Origin: Nitrospirota bacterium
GTDB taxonomy: Bacteria; Nitrospirota; Thermodesulfovibrionia; Thermodesulfovibrionales; JdFR-85
Assembly: GCA_035873375.1 (NCBI GenBank)
Contig: JAYWMQ010000027.1
Location: 31,133 to 95,132 of the forward strand
DNA: 64,000 nucleotides
Direction of reading: 5' to 3'
The position numbers and the translations under genes are program-made. The notes below the pieces were generated by a model, which saw nothing but the letters and a program-made list of their open reading frames with translations, was not told the origin of the DNA and ran no database searches. Positions 32,960 to 43,237 of the stretch are shown one piece after another (position 1 is the stretch's first letter; every line of letters begins with the position of its first letter).

Positions 32960-34258
32960 TTATGCATTTTCAAAGACACGTTTGAATATATAATCCACAT
33001 TTCTCAGGTAATATGAAAGGTCGAACAGTGTGTCGAGTTCCTCAGCGGACAAGTGTCCTGTTACATCAGGGTCCTGCTTGAGAAGGGTTTGAAAATCCCT
33101 TTCCTCCTTCCAGCTCTTCATTGCATTACGCTGTACGAGGGCATAGGCTTCCTCACGGCTGAGTCCCTTTTCAGTGAGGGCGAGCATAACACGCTGTGAA
33201 TTGTAGAGGCCAAAGCTCCGCATCATGTTTGTCTTCATCCTTTCGGGATAGAGCTGAAGGCCCTCAAGTATGCCCTTCAGCCTGTTTAGCATGTAGTCAA
33301 CAAGGATTGTGCTGTCAGGTATTATTACCCTCTCAACCGAGGAGTGCGATATATCCCTCTCATGCCACAGTGGTATGTTTTCAAGGGCTGCCATGGAATT
33401 GGCCCTTACAATGCGGGCAAGGCCCGAGAGGTTTTCACTGCCTACGGGGTTTCGTTTATGTGGCATTGCAGAGGAGCCTTTCTGTCCCACTGCAAAGGGC
33501 TCTTCAGCCTCCAGGACCTCTGTCCTCTGGAGGTGCCGTATCTCTACCGCTATCTTTTCAATGCAGGCGGCCACAATGGCAAGGGTGGAGAGATACTCGG
33601 CATGCCTGTCCCTTTGAACAACCTGTGTGGCAACAGGCTCTGGTTTTAACCCAAGCATTGAAAGGACCATCTCTTCAATCTGAGGCGGGATGTTGGAGAA
33701 TGTTCCCACAGCCCCTGAGAGCTTGCCGGCAGAGATTACATTTTTGGCCCTTTCCATCCTTTCGAGGTTACGCTTCATATCCTCATGCCAGAGGGCGAAT
33801 TTGAGACCAAAGGTCATTGGTTCCGCATGAATACCATGACTGCGGCCCATGCAGGGAGTGTCCTTGTGCCTGTATGCCTGCTCTTTAAGGACGCCAAGGA
33901 GTGTCTCGATATCATTGATAATAATATCTGCTGCATCACGCATCAGCAGGGCAAGGGCTGTGTCAAGTATATCCGACGATGTCAGCCCCTTATGAATATA
34001 GCGGGCCTCAGGCCCTACATGCTCTGACACTGAGGTAAGAAAGGCGATTACATCATGTTTGACAGTGGCCTCTATTTCATCGATCCTCTCTGTATCAAAT
34101 CCGGCCTTCTCCTTGATGACCTTAAGGGCGTCCTGAGGGATGTCCCCCATCTCTGCCCATGCCTCGCAGGCGGCTATCTCCACCTCAAGCCATTTCCTGT
34201 ATTTGCTCTCGAGTGTCCAGATATTCTCCATTTCCTTACGCGTGTATCGTGGTATCAT
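32960..34258 (-). CDS. purB: Adenylosuccinate lyase
   Basis: A 432-residue purine-synthesis enzyme (SAICAR to AICAR and adenylosuccinate to AMP). The superfamily signature GSSAMPHKRNP is present along with TSSDILDTALAL and GRSHGIHAEPMTFG. Length matches the short bacterial form (~430). Start ATG 34258. Its 5' neighbour on the other strand is the SH3 gene, so the 153-nt spacer between them should hold divergent promoters, though I see no strong box. Housekeeping gene with no oddities. Confidence 0.97.
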   Translation of the reverse strand: MIPRYTRKEMENIWTLESKYRKWLEVEIAACEAWAEMGDIPQDALKVIKEKAGFDTERIDEIEATVKHDVIAFLTSVSEHVGPEARYIHKGLTSSDILDTALALLMRDAADIIINDIETLLGVLKEQAYRHKDTPCMGRSHGIHAEPMTFGLKFALWHEDMKRNLERMERAKNVISAGKLSGAVGTFSNIPPQIEEMVLSMLGLKPEPVATQVVQRDRHAEYLSTLAIVAACIEKIAVEIRHLQRTEVLEAEEPFAVGQKGSSAMPHKRNPVGSENLSGLARIVRANSMAALENIPLWHERDISHSSVERVIIPDSTILVDYMLNRLKGILEGLQLYPERMKTNMMRSFGLYNSQRVMLALTEKGLSREEAYALVQRNAMKSWKEERDFQTLLKQDPDVTGHLSAEELDTLFDLSYYLRNVDYIFKRVFENA

Positions 34259-34411
34259 TGTTTCCTTTCCTCCATCATGCGACTCTGTTTTTTTGTGAAA
34301 ACGGAGCCTATATTTTACAGGTTGTGTGCAGTGTTTGACAAACCGGGATGAGGAGTGAGAAAATAAGGGCTTGATATTAGTATGTGCTCTGAGTATATAA
34401 TTAACATTGTA

Positions 34412-34858
34412 ATGAAAAAGATACTGTTATATGGATTGCTTGTCCCGTTGATATTTCTTTTTAACGGTTATGCCTTTGCATTGTGTGTTAACGTGCCTGA
34501 GGCCAACCTGAGAGGCGGCCCCGGGACCAGGTATGAAAAGAGGTGGCTTGTCTTCAAATACACGGCCCTGAAGAAGATAGCCAAAAGAAAAGGATGGTAT
34601 AAGGTTCAGGATGTTGATGGCGATCTGCACTGGATTCATGGGAAACTGGTTACCTCTAAAATCAAATGTGCAGTGGTAAAGGTAGATAAGGCGAACGTCA
34701 GAAGCGGGCCGGGAACAAGGTTTAAAAAGAGCGCTATGAGTCCGGCTATAAAATACGATTCGTTTAAGGTGATCAAGAGAAAGGGTGCATGGGTGAAGGT
34801 TTTGGATGAATTCGGTGATAAGGGATGGATACACAAAAAATTGTTGTGGATTCAGTAA
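34412..34858 (+). CDS. Exported protein with two bacterial SH3 domains
   Basis: A 148-residue protein with a signal peptide (residues ~1-24, FAL) and two SH3b repeats: VPEANLRGGPGTRYEKRW...GWYKVQD and VDKANVRSGPGTRFKKSA...GAWVKVLDEFGDKGWIHKKLL. SH3b domains bind peptidoglycan peptides, so this may be a small cell-wall-binding factor. ATG 34412 is preferred over an in-frame ATG at 34382, which lacks a ribosome site and would extend the n-region. It stands alone between minus-strand genes. Confidence 0.8.
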   Translation: MKKILLYGLLVPLIFLFNGYAFALCVNVPEANLRGGPGTRYEKRWLVFKYTALKKIAKRKGWYKVQDVDGDLHWIHGKLVTSKIKCAVVKVDKANVRSGPGTRFKKSAMSPAIKYDSFKVIKRKGAWVKVLDEFGDKGWIHKKLLWIQ

Positions 34859-34890
34859 AGTTACCGTGTGCTTAGCACGGTTCAGGGTGC

Positions 34891-35616
34891 TCAGATCCCC
34901 TTCTCCAGCCTCTCTATCAGGAATTTGGGCAGTCCGGCTTCTCTCATCTTCCTTTGGGTCTCTCTGAAGTTGTAGTCAACACGGATTATTTCCACTTCCC
35001 CTGCATTCAGGACTGCATAAGCAGCCCTTGGATCCCTGTCCCTTGGCTGTCCGACACTGCCTGCATTAATTATATACCGTGCAGCCTCTGAGAAGGTTAC
35101 CCTGTCTTTGTAAAGGATGAGCTCACCTGAGGGGCGTTTTTCCATTATAAATGGGGTATGACTATGACCTATCAGGCATATCTTTTGTTCAAAGTACCGG
35201 AAATTAACCCCTGCATCATTGAGTGTAACTATGTAACGCCATGCATCCGGTTCTTTTGGTGTGGAGTGAACGAGACAGAGATTATCCTTTTCCATCACCT
35301 TCAGTATGTCCAGTTTTCCAAGAAATTCAAGGTGTTCCTCTGTTATATGCTCTATTGTCCACTGTACTGCGGTCCTGGCATTTTCATTAAAGCGTTCTAA
35401 CGGCGTATCCCCGGTAACAGCACGGTCATGATTTCCTGCAAGAAGGACCAGACACTCTTTTTTAAGCAGCTCAATGCATTCATTCGGATTGGGTCCATAT
35501 CCGACTGCATCGCCCAGGAACAGGATGTTTTTAATGTCCCTCTTCCTGATGTCCTCAATTACCGCATACAGTGCCTCGAGGTTGGAGTGGACATCCGAGA
35601 TTACAGCATACAGCAT
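34891..35616 (-). CDS. Metallophosphoesterase (YfcE/calcineurin-like)
   Basis: A 241-residue protein with the motifs of two-metal phosphoesterases: SDVHSNLEAL, GDAVGYGPNP, AGNHDRAV, LVHST and GHSHTPF. The family includes protein phosphatases and diadenosine or cyclic nucleotide hydrolases; the substrate cannot be told from sequence. It starts at ATG 35616, 2 nt after the end of nusB, so it is likely in the nusB-rib transcription unit. Confidence 0.9.
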   Translation of the reverse strand: MLYAVISDVHSNLEALYAVIEDIRKRDIKNILFLGDAVGYGPNPNECIELLKKECLVLLAGNHDRAVTGDTPLERFNENARTAVQWTIEHITEEHLEFLGKLDILKVMEKDNLCLVHSTPKEPDAWRYIVTLNDAGVNFRYFEQKICLIGHSHTPFIMEKRPSGELILYKDRVTFSEAARYIINAGSVGQPRDRDPRAAYAVLNAGEVEIIRVDYNFRETQRKMREAGLPKFLIERLEKGI

Positions 35617-35618
35617 CT

Positions 35619-36035
35619 TCAGTGCATCCTCTTCTTCAGTTTCTTTGCTATCCTGTCCAGCAGGCCATTGATAAAAGAAGAAGATTCTTTGGCTGAAAAC
35701 TTTTTTGCGATCTCTATGGCCTCATTCAGTGTAACGGCAGCAGGGACATCGTTTTTGTAAAGAAGTTCGTATGTGGCAAACCTCAGTATATTCCTGTCAA
35801 CTGCAGCCATCCTCTTCATCTCCCAGTGTTCAGCTACAGACTTTATTAATGAATCTATGTGGGCAAGATTTTTGAGGGTGCCGCGGACAAGTTCCTCAGT
35901 GAATGCCTTTACATCATCAGGTGCAGGATTTTCCTTCCAGAAGGCCTCAAAATTCAATCTGTCAGGAGTGTCTTTTGTCAGGTCACATTGATATAATATC
36001 TGCAGGGCATATTCCCTTGCCTTTCTTCTTTTCAT
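35619..36035 (-). CDS. nusB: Transcription antitermination protein NusB
   Basis: A 138-residue all-helical protein: KAREYALQILYQCDL at the start, ELVRGTLKN, VDRNILRFATYELLYKNDVPAAVTLNEAIEIAKKF and SSSFINGLLDRIA are standard NusB signatures. It binds boxA RNA with NusE in rRNA transcription; a boxA-like stretch is present in the rrn leader of this window (~63822). It follows ribH by 3 nt, the common ribH-nusB pairing. Confidence 0.95.
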   Translation of the reverse strand: MKRRKAREYALQILYQCDLTKDTPDRLNFEAFWKENPAPDDVKAFTEELVRGTLKNLAHIDSLIKSVAEHWEMKRMAAVDRNILRFATYELLYKNDVPAAVTLNEAIEIAKKFSAKESSSFINGLLDRIAKKLKKRMH

Positions 36036-36038
36036 AAT

Positions 36039-36500
36039 CTATATTTTCTTCATCAGATCAGCCATCTCCAGGGCTGTCATTGCAGCATCCCAGCCTTTGT
36101 TGCCGGCCTTTGAACCTGCACGTTCAATGGCCTGCTCAATTGTATCTGATGTTATTACCCCAAATGAAACAGGGACTCCTGTCTCCATGCTGGCAACGGC
36201 AATACCCTTGGATGCCTCGGCAGCTACATAGTCGAAATGAGGAGTCGAGCCCCTTATAATAGTGCCGAGGGCTATAATTGCATCATAAGTGCCCTTTTGT
36301 GCCAGCTTCTTTACTATAATTGGTAGCTCAAATGCACCGGGTACCCGCACCAGGTCAATATCCTTCTCTGATGTGCCGTGTCTCTTCAGTGCATCAATGG
36401 CGCCTTCCGTCAGTTTGCTGGTGATAAAATCATTAAAACGGCTTGTTATAATACAAAATTTCAGGCCCTTGCCAATTAGTTCACCTTCGTAAATATTCAT
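36039..36500 (-). CDS. ribH: 6,7-dimethyl-8-ribityllumazine synthase
   Basis: A 153-residue enzyme that joins the RibBA-derived butanone phosphate to the ribitylamino-uracil. Motifs [36 protein letters not shown] and SFGVITSDT are diagnostic. Length is typical. It lies between ribBA (68 nt upstream) and nusB (3 nt downstream). GGGAGG is found just before ATG 36500. Confidence 0.97.
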   Translation of the reverse strand: MNIYEGELIGKGLKFCIITSRFNDFITSKLTEGAIDALKRHGTSEKDIDLVRVPGAFELPIIVKKLAQKGTYDAIIALGTIIRGSTPHFDYVAAEASKGIAVASMETGVPVSFGVITSDTIEQAIERAGSKAGNKGWDAAMTALEMADLMKKI

Positions 36501-36568
36501 AAAAAACCTCCCTTTGAGATTGACGATTTAAAGAATAAGTAAGTTTATTTAACAGTCACCAGTCATTA

Positions 36569-37786
36569 TCATACTTTTTCCAGCAGGTGGCCGAGTTTTT
36601 TCTTTTTTGTCTTCAGGTAGGCACGGTTCTTTTCTCCCGGTTTAATCTCAACAGGTATACGTTCAACCACCTGCAGGCCATAGCCCTCAAGCCCCACTAT
36701 CTTGCGTGGATTGTTTGTCATCAGTCTGATCTTCTTCACACCTGTATCAACGAGTATCTGTGCGCCTATTCCATAATCTCGCAGATCCGGCTTAAAGCCG
36801 AGCCTTATATTTGCCTCAACAGTGTCAAGCCCCTCATCCTGCAGGACATACGCACGGAGTTTGTTGGCGAGTCCTATCCCCCGGCCTTCCTGTCTCATAT
36901 AAAGTATAACCCCTTTGCCGGCCTCTTCCACTATCTTCATGGCCGAATGGAGCTGGTCTCCGCAATCACACCTTTTTGAACCAAATACATCGCCTGTGAG
37001 GCACTCGGAGTGGACCCTTACGAGTGTCGGTTCTTCAGGAGTTATGTCTCCTTTTACAAGGGCAAGGTGCACATTGCTGTCAACCATGTTTTCATATACA
37101 ATCGCCTTGAAATCTCCACCGTAGGATGTAGGGAGTTTTACCTCCGCGACCCTTTTTACGAGAGTTTCCTTGCGCATGCGGTGTTCAATTAGGTCTTTGA
37201 CGGTTATGATCTTCAGCTTATGTTTGCCGGCAAACTCCATTAACTGCGGCACCCGTGCCATTGTGCCGTCCTCATCCATTATTTCACAGATGACCCCCGC
37301 AGGGTAAACTCCGGCGAGCCGGGCAAGGTCTACTGAACCCTCTGTCTGCCCTGCCCTCTGCAGCACCCCTCCGGGCCTGGACCTGAGGGGGAAAATATGT
37401 CCCGGTTTGACGATGTCTTCAGGCCCTGACTTCGGGTTAATGGCTGTAAGGATTGTGGTTGCCCTGTCATGGGCTGAAATGCCGGTAGTTACCCCCCGCT
37501 TGGCCTCAATGGATACGGTGAAGGCCGTTCCATAGGGAGATGAGTTTGCATTGGTCATCATGGGGAGCTGAAGCTCATCTATCCTCTCCGGGGTCAGACT
37601 GAGGCATATCAGACCCCTGCCATGCTTTGCCATAAAGTTTATAGTCTCCGGGGTCACCTTTTCTGCTGCTATGCAGAGGTCCCCTTCGTTTTCCCTGTCC
37701 TCGTCGTCAACAAGGATGATGATCTTTCCCTGCCTGATATCTTCAATGGCCTCTTCTATTGTGTTGAATTTGTACTTGCTTCTCAT
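36569..37786 (-). CDS. ribBA: Bifunctional 3,4-dihydroxy-2-butanone 4-phosphate synthase / GTP cyclohydrolase II
   Basis: A 405-residue fusion. The N-terminal half has [10 protein letters not shown] (RibB metal site) and [12 protein letters not shown]. The C-terminal half has the GTP cyclohydrolase II zinc motif [15 protein letters not shown] and RQEGRGIGL. It supplies both precursors of riboflavin. AGGAGG occurs before ATG 37786. It is preceded by ribE with a 42-nt gap, forming a ribE-ribBA-ribH-nusB unit. No FMN riboswitch is visible upstream of this unit. Confidence 0.97.
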   Translation of the reverse strand: MRSKYKFNTIEEAIEDIRQGKIIILVDDEDRENEGDLCIAAEKVTPETINFMAKHGRGLICLSLTPERIDELQLPMMTNANSSPYGTAFTVSIEAKRGVTTGISAHDRATTILTAINPKSGPEDIVKPGHIFPLRSRPGGVLQRAGQTEGSVDLARLAGVYPAGVICEIMDEDGTMARVPQLMEFAGKHKLKIITVKDLIEHRMRKETLVKRVAEVKLPTSYGGDFKAIVYENMVDSNVHLALVKGDITPEEPTLVRVHSECLTGDVFGSKRCDCGDQLHSAMKIVEEAGKGVILYMRQEGRGIGLANKLRAYVLQDEGLDTVEANIRLGFKPDLRDYGIGAQILVDTGVKKIRLMTNNPRKIVGLEGYGLQVVERIPVEIKPGEKNRAYLKTKKKKLGHLLEKV

Positions 37787-37828
37787 CCTGCCTCCTTTAT
37801 TTGTTCATGTTATCTCTTATTGTCTTCT

Positions 37829-38473
37829 TTAAAGAAATCCGGATTTGCCCAGAATTGATAAAAGTTTATCATCCTTCTCTTCCGTGGTGACGTTTAGAAA
37901 TTTAGCCACATACTTGCCCAGTATATCGACTTCAAGGTTAACAGTGTCATTAACCCCCTTCTGTGCTATTGTGGTGATGTTTTCAGTATGAGGTATGATT
38001 ACCACAGTAAAAGAGTCCCTTTCAATATCCACAACAGTGAGGCTAATGCCATCTATTGCAATGGAGCCTTTTTTTACAATGTATTTCGTTACCTCTTCAG
38101 GAGCCCCTATCTCGACCTTTACAGTGTCACCAATACGGTGTTTGTGTTTAATTCTGCCCACCCCGTCAATATGACCGGTCACAAAATGTCCGCCAAGCCT
38201 GTCCGATGGCCTGAGGGCAGGCTCAAGGTTAACGCGGTCTCCTTTTTTAAGCATGCCGATATTGGAGGTATTTAATGTTTCCGCTGAGAGGTCAAACAGC
38301 ATAATTCCGTGCTGCAGGGATGTAATCGTAAGGCATACACCATTGACGGAGATGCTGTCACCTATATCAGCAGTCTTTGCAACCTTTTTGGAGAGTATGC
38401 CAAGGTGGGCAATCCTGCCCTTTTTATCAATCCCTGAAACTGTTCCCATCTCCTGTACAATCCCTGTAAACAT
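37829..38473 (-). CDS. ribE: Riboflavin synthase, alpha chain
   Basis: A 214-residue protein of two homologous lumazine-binding halves. It begins MFTGIVQEMG and carries SVNGVCLTI in the first half and SIAIDGISLTVV in the second, with LGGHFVTGHIDG between. It converts two ribityllumazines to riboflavin. It starts 2 nt after the end of the DUF4845-like gene, so it belongs to one transcription unit with lepA-lepB upstream. Confidence 0.96.
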   Translation of the reverse strand: MFTGIVQEMGTVSGIDKKGRIAHLGILSKKVAKTADIGDSISVNGVCLTITSLQHGIMLFDLSAETLNTSNIGMLKKGDRVNLEPALRPSDRLGGHFVTGHIDGVGRIKHKHRIGDTVKVEIGAPEEVTKYIVKKGSIAIDGISLTVVDIERDSFTVVIIPHTENITTIAQKGVNDTVNLEVDILGKYVAKFLNVTTEEKDDKLLSILGKSGFL

Positions 38474-38475
38474 AT

Positions 38476-38820
38476 CTACTCCTTAACATCAACTTCAAAG
38501 TCAAGCGGTACCTGATAGTATCCGGCAAGGTCTACCACTTCAGACCAGGATGTGGATATCCTTACCTGTCTATTCGTGACAACCACGTATATGTCTGAGG
38601 GTTTGACCGGTATATTCAGGGAACGGGCTTCCTCATAGACCAGGTCTCTGTAACGCTCAGGACCTCTATAACTGAGCCTTGCTATGGCCCTGGCCTCGGA
38701 TTTTAAGGTAAAATAACGATAGTACGGCATGGTAAACTGATATCCGATATAAACAGAAACGATGAGAAGGATAATACATAAAACCGGTTTTATACTTCCT
38801 CTTTCATTTCTGATATTCAT
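38476..38820 (-). CDS. DUF4845-like membrane-anchored protein
   Basis: A 114-residue protein: one N-terminal transmembrane helix (residues ~12-30) and a small extracytoplasmic domain ending VPLDFEVDVKE. Size, topology and position directly after lepB (4-nt overlap) match the small DUF4845-type proteins often found beside signal peptidase I. Function unknown. Confidence 0.7.
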   Translation of the reverse strand: MNIRNERGSIKPVLCIILLIVSVYIGYQFTMPYYRYFTLKSEARAIARLSYRGPERYRDLVYEEARSLNIPVKPSDIYVVVTNRQVRISTSWSEVVDLAGYYQVPLDFEVDVKE

Positions 38821-39428
38821 TTGACTAATCTCCCTATCCTGTTTAGCCTGGGAAGATGCCGGTTGCTGTCCCAGGACCAGTATATAATAAATGCCTTTCC
38901 TTTGACAGCATTGAGGTCAACGAAACCCCAGTACCTGCTGTCATAACTTTGGTCACGGTTATCTCCCATCACAAAGAGCTTGCCATTTGGGACATACAGG
39001 GGGCCGAAATTGTCTCTTACATCCATGCCGATGGACCTGATGTCATTGTCAGTGTGCTGGATGTATGGTTCGTTAAGGGGTTTGCCGTTTACATAAACTA
39101 TTTTGTTTCTCCCCTCAACCACGTCTCCTCCGACTCCGATAACCCTCTTTATAAAATCCCTGTCAGGGTCTTTGGGGTATTTAAATACCACTACATCGTC
39201 CCGCCGGGGCTCCCTGAATACCAGTATTTTTTTATCTGTAAAGGGTATCTCTGTGCCGTAAATGAATTTGCTGACCAATATATGGTCACCAACAAGGAGC
39301 GTGGGAATCATTGAGCCTGAAGGTATTTTAAATGCCTGTACAACATAGGCCCTGATGATGAGTGCAAGTAAAAGGGCGGTTATTATTGCCTCGGCATACT
39401 CACGTATTATTCCCTTTTTTTTCTTCAT
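38817..39428 (-). CDS. lepB: Signal peptidase I
   Basis: A 203-residue membrane protease. One N-terminal helix (residues ~10-30), catalytic serine in [15 protein letters not shown], catalytic lysine in [14 protein letters not shown], and the box [17 protein letters not shown]. It removes signal peptides from exported proteins, which are abundant here. Its ATG overlaps the lepA stop by 4 nt, a classic lepA-lepB pairing. Confidence 0.97.
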   Translation of the reverse strand: MKKKKGIIREYAEAIITALLLALIIRAYVVQAFKIPSGSMIPTLLVGDHILVSKFIYGTEIPFTDKKILVFREPRRDDVVVFKYPKDPDRDFIKRVIGVGGDVVEGRNKIVYVNGKPLNEPYIQHTDNDIRSIGMDVRDNFGPLYVPNGKLFVMGDNRDQSYDSRYWGFVDLNAVKGKAFIIYWSWDSNRHLPRLNRIGRLVK

Positions 39429-41215
39429 TCCTTTACCCTCAACACGGCAAGAAATGCCTCCTGTGGAACCTCTATCCTTCCAACCTGTTTCATCCTCTTC
39501 TTGCCCTCCTTCTGTTTTTCCAGTAATTTCCTCTTTCTGGAGATGTCACCACCATAGCACTTTGCAATCACGTCCTTCCTGAGGGCCTTGACACTCTCTC
39601 TGGCGATTATCTTGCTTCCTATGGCAGCCTGTATAACCACCTCAAAGAGTTGTCTCGGGATGACCTTTCTCAGTCTTTCAGCCACCTCTCTTGCCTTGTA
39701 GTAGGCGTTTTCCCGATGCATTATCAGACTCAGGGCATCTACCGGTTCGCCATTCAGCAATATGTCCAGCTTGATCAGGTCTGATTCCCTGTAGCCAACA
39801 AACTCATAATCAAGGGATGCATATCCCTTTGAGAGGGATTTCAGCCTGTCATAGAAGTCCCACAATATTTCGCTCAACGGTAATTCGTAGACAATCTTCA
39901 ATCTGTTTGCACTTATATAAGAGAGGTCCTTCTGTATCCCCCGTTTTTCCTGACAGAGGGTGAGTATATTCCCCACAAAATCCTGTGGCACAAAAATGGT
40001 TGCATTTACATAGGGTTCCTCTATCTTAAGGGGCCTCTCCGGCATTCCTGAAGGGTTATCAATAAGGGACAGGTTTCCGTCCTGGTCGGTTACCCTGTAG
40101 ACCACTGTCGGAGCTGTACTTATTATAGAGAGATTAAACTCCCTCTCGAGTCTCTCCTTGATTATCTCCATATGGAGCAGCCCGAGGAAGCCGCACCTGA
40201 AACCAAAGCCAAGGGCCACCGAGCTTTCAGGCTCAAAGTTGAAGGATGCATCATTAAGCCTCAGCTTCTCAAGGGCCTCTCTCAGTAACTCGTATTTTGA
40301 TGACTCCACCGGATAGAATCCGCAAAAGACCATTGGCTTTACATCCTTGTATCCCGGGCAGCGTTTGGCGGCAGGTCTTGATGCATCCGTGATGGTGTCC
40401 CCTATATTTGTATCCTGAACATCCTTTATGCCGGCAACAATGTAACCAACCTCGCCAGCCGAGAGACTGCCGGTTTTCTTTACCACCGGTGTGAATATTC
40501 CCACATCTGCAACCTCAAATTCCTTTTTCGAGGACATGAGCCTGATCCTCATTCCGGGACGTACGGTTCCTTCAAAGACCCTTACAAGCACTATAACACC
40601 CCTGTAGCTGTCAAACCAGGAATCAAACATGAGGGCCTTAAGCGGCGCAGAAACATCTCCTGTTGGGGGAGGGATTTTCTTCACTATGGTCTCAAGTATC
40701 TCCTCTGTGCCACTGCCCTGCTTTGCAGAGGCAAGTATTACTTCGGAGCAATCAAGCCCCACTACGTTCTCTACCTGCTCTTTCACCCGTTCAGGGTCAG
40801 CCTGCGGTAGATCGATCTTGTTGATGACGGGGATTAATTCAAGGTCGTTTTCAATGGCAAGATAGGCATTTGCCAGAGTCTGTGCCTCCACCCCCTGAGA
40901 GGCGTCAACCACAAGGAGCGCCCCCTCACAGGAGGCAAGGCTGCGGGAGACTTCATAGGAGAAATCCACGTGTCCGGGTGTATCTATGAGATTGAGAATA
41001 TAGGTTTCACCGTCTTTTGCCCTGTAGGATAGCCTTACGGCATGGGCCTTGATGGTTATGCCCCTCTCTTTTTCAAGGTCCATGGAGTCCAGAACCTGCT
41101 CCGACATCTCCCTTTCCGTAAGGGCACCTGTGAATTCAAGTAACCTGTCGGCAAGTGTGGATTTGCCGTGGTCGATGTGTGCTATTATTGAAAAATTTCT
41201 GATATGTTTAGTCAT
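39425..41215 (-). CDS. lepA: Elongation factor 4 (LepA)
   Basis: A 596-residue translational GTPase. G1 HIDHGKST, G2 RGITIKA, G3 DTPGHVDF and G4 NKIDLP motifs are present, and the C-terminal domain specific to LepA ends [20 protein letters not shown] and [10 protein letters not shown]. Length is typical (~600). It overlaps the stop of the ROK gene upstream (TAATG) and the start of lepB downstream. Confidence 0.98.
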   Translation of the reverse strand: MTKHIRNFSIIAHIDHGKSTLADRLLEFTGALTEREMSEQVLDSMDLEKERGITIKAHAVRLSYRAKDGETYILNLIDTPGHVDFSYEVSRSLASCEGALLVVDASQGVEAQTLANAYLAIENDLELIPVINKIDLPQADPERVKEQVENVVGLDCSEVILASAKQGSGTEEILETIVKKIPPPTGDVSAPLKALMFDSWFDSYRGVIVLVRVFEGTVRPGMRIRLMSSKKEFEVADVGIFTPVVKKTGSLSAGEVGYIVAGIKDVQDTNIGDTITDASRPAAKRCPGYKDVKPMVFCGFYPVESSKYELLREALEKLRLNDASFNFEPESSVALGFGFRCGFLGLLHMEIIKERLEREFNLSIISTAPTVVYRVTDQDGNLSLIDNPSGMPERPLKIEEPYVNATIFVPQDFVGNILTLCQEKRGIQKDLSYISANRLKIVYELPLSEILWDFYDRLKSLSKGYASLDYEFVGYRESDLIKLDILLNGEPVDALSLIMHRENAYYKAREVAERLRKVIPRQLFEVVIQAAIGSKIIARESVKALRKDVIAKCYGGDISRKRKLLEKQKEGKKRMKQVGRIEVPQEAFLAVLRVKE

Positions 41216-42144
41216 TAGCTCTTGGTTTTATCGAATACCAGGCAGGCTGACCCGATCACCCCGGCATCGTCTTTCAGTAGTGATGGAAGTATTTTTGTGG
41301 ACCCGTATAGTTCGGGGAAAGCCCTTTTTGATGCCTCTTTGATTGCCGTCTCTACGTATATATTCCAGGCACCGATAAGTCCCCCTGCAAGGATGACGGC
41401 TTCAGGGCTGAAGATGTTGATTGCACTGGCAATTCCTACGCCGAGGTATCTTCCGGCCGTCTTCAGTGTTTCCCTTGCCAGGTTGTCTCCTTCAAGGGCA
41501 TAGCTGTAAATATCTTCAGGGGAGATTTTGTATGCGTTTCCCTCACAGCAGCCCTTCATCAGGCTTTCAGTCCCGTTTTCAATCAACTCAACCGCCCTTT
41601 CTGTCATCGCCCTGGCAGATGCATAGGACTCAAGGCACCCATTGTTTCCACAAAGGCATCTAACCCCTTCTGCCTCTATGCTGATGTGTCCGAGCTCGGC
41701 GGCAATATCCAGCAGGTGTCCGTCATAAATAACACCGCCGCCTATGCCTGTGCCCAGCGTGAAGAGGACAAAGGACTTAAATTCTTTGCCGGCTCCAGCC
41801 CATTTTTCACCCAGCGCTGCTGCATTGGCATCGTTTTCGATATAAACGGGCAGGGAAAATCTCTCTCTGATGCCGTCTATAAAGCCTATTCCTTCAACGG
41901 AGGGGAGGTTTGGAGACCGTTTTACAATCCCCTTCTCTCTCTCGATAACACCCGCCACACCAATCCCTATTCCCGCTACATCGTCTGAGTAAAACCTGTC
42001 GATAGCAGAGACGAGTGAATCAAAGATATTCCCGGTGGATGCGGTTTTGACCCGCTCCACTATCTCTCCTTCCCTGTTCACCAGTGCGACCCTCAGATTG
42101 GTTCCGCCTATGTCTGCGCCTATGGCATATCTTTTATGTTTCAT
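41215..42144 (-). CDS. ROK-family sugar kinase (glucokinase-like)
   Basis: A 309-residue protein with the ROK signatures [35 protein letters not shown] and the zinc motif [14 protein letters not shown]. These proteins phosphorylate glucose or related sugars with ATP. Absence of a DNA-binding N-terminus makes it a kinase rather than a repressor. First gene of the lepA-lepB-rib unit; substrate specificity is not certain. Confidence 0.9.
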   Translation of the reverse strand: MKHKRYAIGADIGGTNLRVALVNREGEIVERVKTASTGNIFDSLVSAIDRFYSDDVAGIGIGVAGVIEREKGIVKRSPNLPSVEGIGFIDGIRERFSLPVYIENDANAAALGEKWAGAGKEFKSFVLFTLGTGIGGGVIYDGHLLDIAAELGHISIEAEGVRCLCGNNGCLESYASARAMTERAVELIENGTESLMKGCCEGNAYKISPEDIYSYALEGDNLARETLKTAGRYLGVGIASAINIFSPEAVILAGGLIGAWNIYVETAIKEASKRAFPELYGSTKILPSLLKDDAGVIGSACLVFDKTKS

Positions 42145-42313
42145 CTGCTTTCAACGTCAGGATGAATTTTGCGGGCATCCTGTCTTAACAGGTTCTGCCT
42201 TAAATCTCCCTGAGTGTCCCCCTGTCTTGTAAAATGGTTGTAGTTGTATGCATATAACTTATTATTTTAACACAGTTTAACCATGAGCTGCAAAATAGAG
42301 CTGAAAATTAATC

Positions 42314-42688
42314 TTAGAAGCCTTTGTTCTGTTTTGCCTTTGTGACCACCTTCAATATGTCTTCCGGTGTGAAGGGTTTTTCGACATATTCAAAGGCCCC
42401 TAATTTTATTGCCTCAACCGCCGTGCTTATTGTTCCGTAACCCGTGATGATTATCACCTGGATATCCGGCCAGCGCTCCTTTATGATCTTTAATACTTCA
42501 AGCCCATCCATATCGGGCATTTTAAGGTCTGTCAGGACTACATCAAAGTGTTCATTTTCAAGCAATTTTATCGCCTCATCTCCACGTGAAGTCGCCACTA
42601 CATCATAGCCTTCCGGCGTTAACACCCTCTGGCAACTTATCCTGACTATAGCCTCGTCATCTATTACAAGAACCCTCCCCTTGCTCAT
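42314..42688 (-). CDS. Stand-alone response regulator receiver domain
   Basis: A 124-residue CheY-like receiver with no output domain. Acidic pocket in VLVIDDEAIVR, phosphoacceptor aspartate in VLTDLKMPDMDG, then IIITGYGTISTAVEAIKLGAFEYVEKPF. It is strikingly similar to the receiver of the NtrC-type protein at 45140, suggesting duplication and perhaps shared phospho-donor. It overlaps the ATPase gene upstream by 4 nt; last gene of the signalling block. Confidence 0.9.
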   Translation of the reverse strand: MSKGRVLVIDDEAIVRISCQRVLTPEGYDVVATSRGDEAIKLLENEHFDVVLTDLKMPDMDGLEVLKIIKERWPDIQVIIITGYGTISTAVEAIKLGAFEYVEKPFTPEDILKVVTKAKQNKGF

Positions 42689-43236
42689 CTTTTTCCTCCT
42701 TTCCTCAGGTCTCCTATCCCTTCGGATATATCTTTCCTCAGTGCAGAGAGTACCCCCGGATAATTTATGGGCACCTCATCGAGTTGTCTCTTGATCTCTG
42801 CGGTATTGAGCATATATTCATTATTGTCGATCCTGTATTTGAATATCAGGTCAATATCAGGGTTTCCGGCAATAAGTGCCATTATTGTAGATGTTAGGTC
42901 ACCCAGGGGTTTTCTGTCAACGTGACTCAGGGAGAAGAAGGCCTGAAGGGTGGTTCCCTTTCCAACTTCAGAATGAACAGTGATGTTGCCGCCAGCCTCA
43001 CGGGCCGACTGTGCGAGCAGGGGGATGCCAAGCCCTGTCTTTTTCCCTTTTGTGGTAAAGAAGGGGTCTGCTAAACTCTTCAGTGTCTCTGTATCCATGC
43101 CCCTGCCGTTGTCTTTTATGGTCAGTCTGAGGGTGTCGCCTCTTGTATCTTCTTCAACCGATATAACTATCCTGTTTGCCCCGGCATCAATTGAGTTCAG
43201 GGCAATGTCGAGTATATGCATGGAGATGTCCTGCAT
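42685..43236 (-). CDS. Stand-alone histidine-kinase-like ATPase domain protein
   Basis: A 183-residue protein with the Bergerat ATP fold: N box LNSIDAGANRI, G1 DNGRGM, F box PFFTT, G2 GLGIPL and GKGTT. It has no dimerisation/phospho-histidine domain and no membrane segment; a ~70-residue tail follows. Similar free ATPase proteins accompany DRTGG and PHP genes near NADH-dependent hydrogenase or complex I modules in anaerobes. Possible signalling partner of the receiver that overlaps its end. Confidence 0.8.
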   Translation of the reverse strand: MQDISMHILDIALNSIDAGANRIVISVEEDTRGDTLRLTIKDNGRGMDTETLKSLADPFFTTKGKKTGLGIPLLAQSAREAGGNITVHSEVGKGTTLQAFFSLSHVDRKPLGDLTSTIMALIAGNPDIDLIFKYRIDNNEYMLNTAEIKRQLDEVPINYPGVLSALRKDISEGIGDLRKGGKR

Positions 43237-43237
43237 T

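Noticed and set aside
33196..33804. A 202-codon open frame on the plus strand opposite purB
   Set aside because: It is antisense to a clearly conserved enzyme, lacks a ribosome site and its translation (rich in Ser, Cys, Pro, Gln) looks like a frame shadow.
34861..34885. Inverted repeat ACCGTG...CACGGT after the SH3 gene as a terminator
   Set aside because: The stem is only six pairs and no T run follows on either strand.
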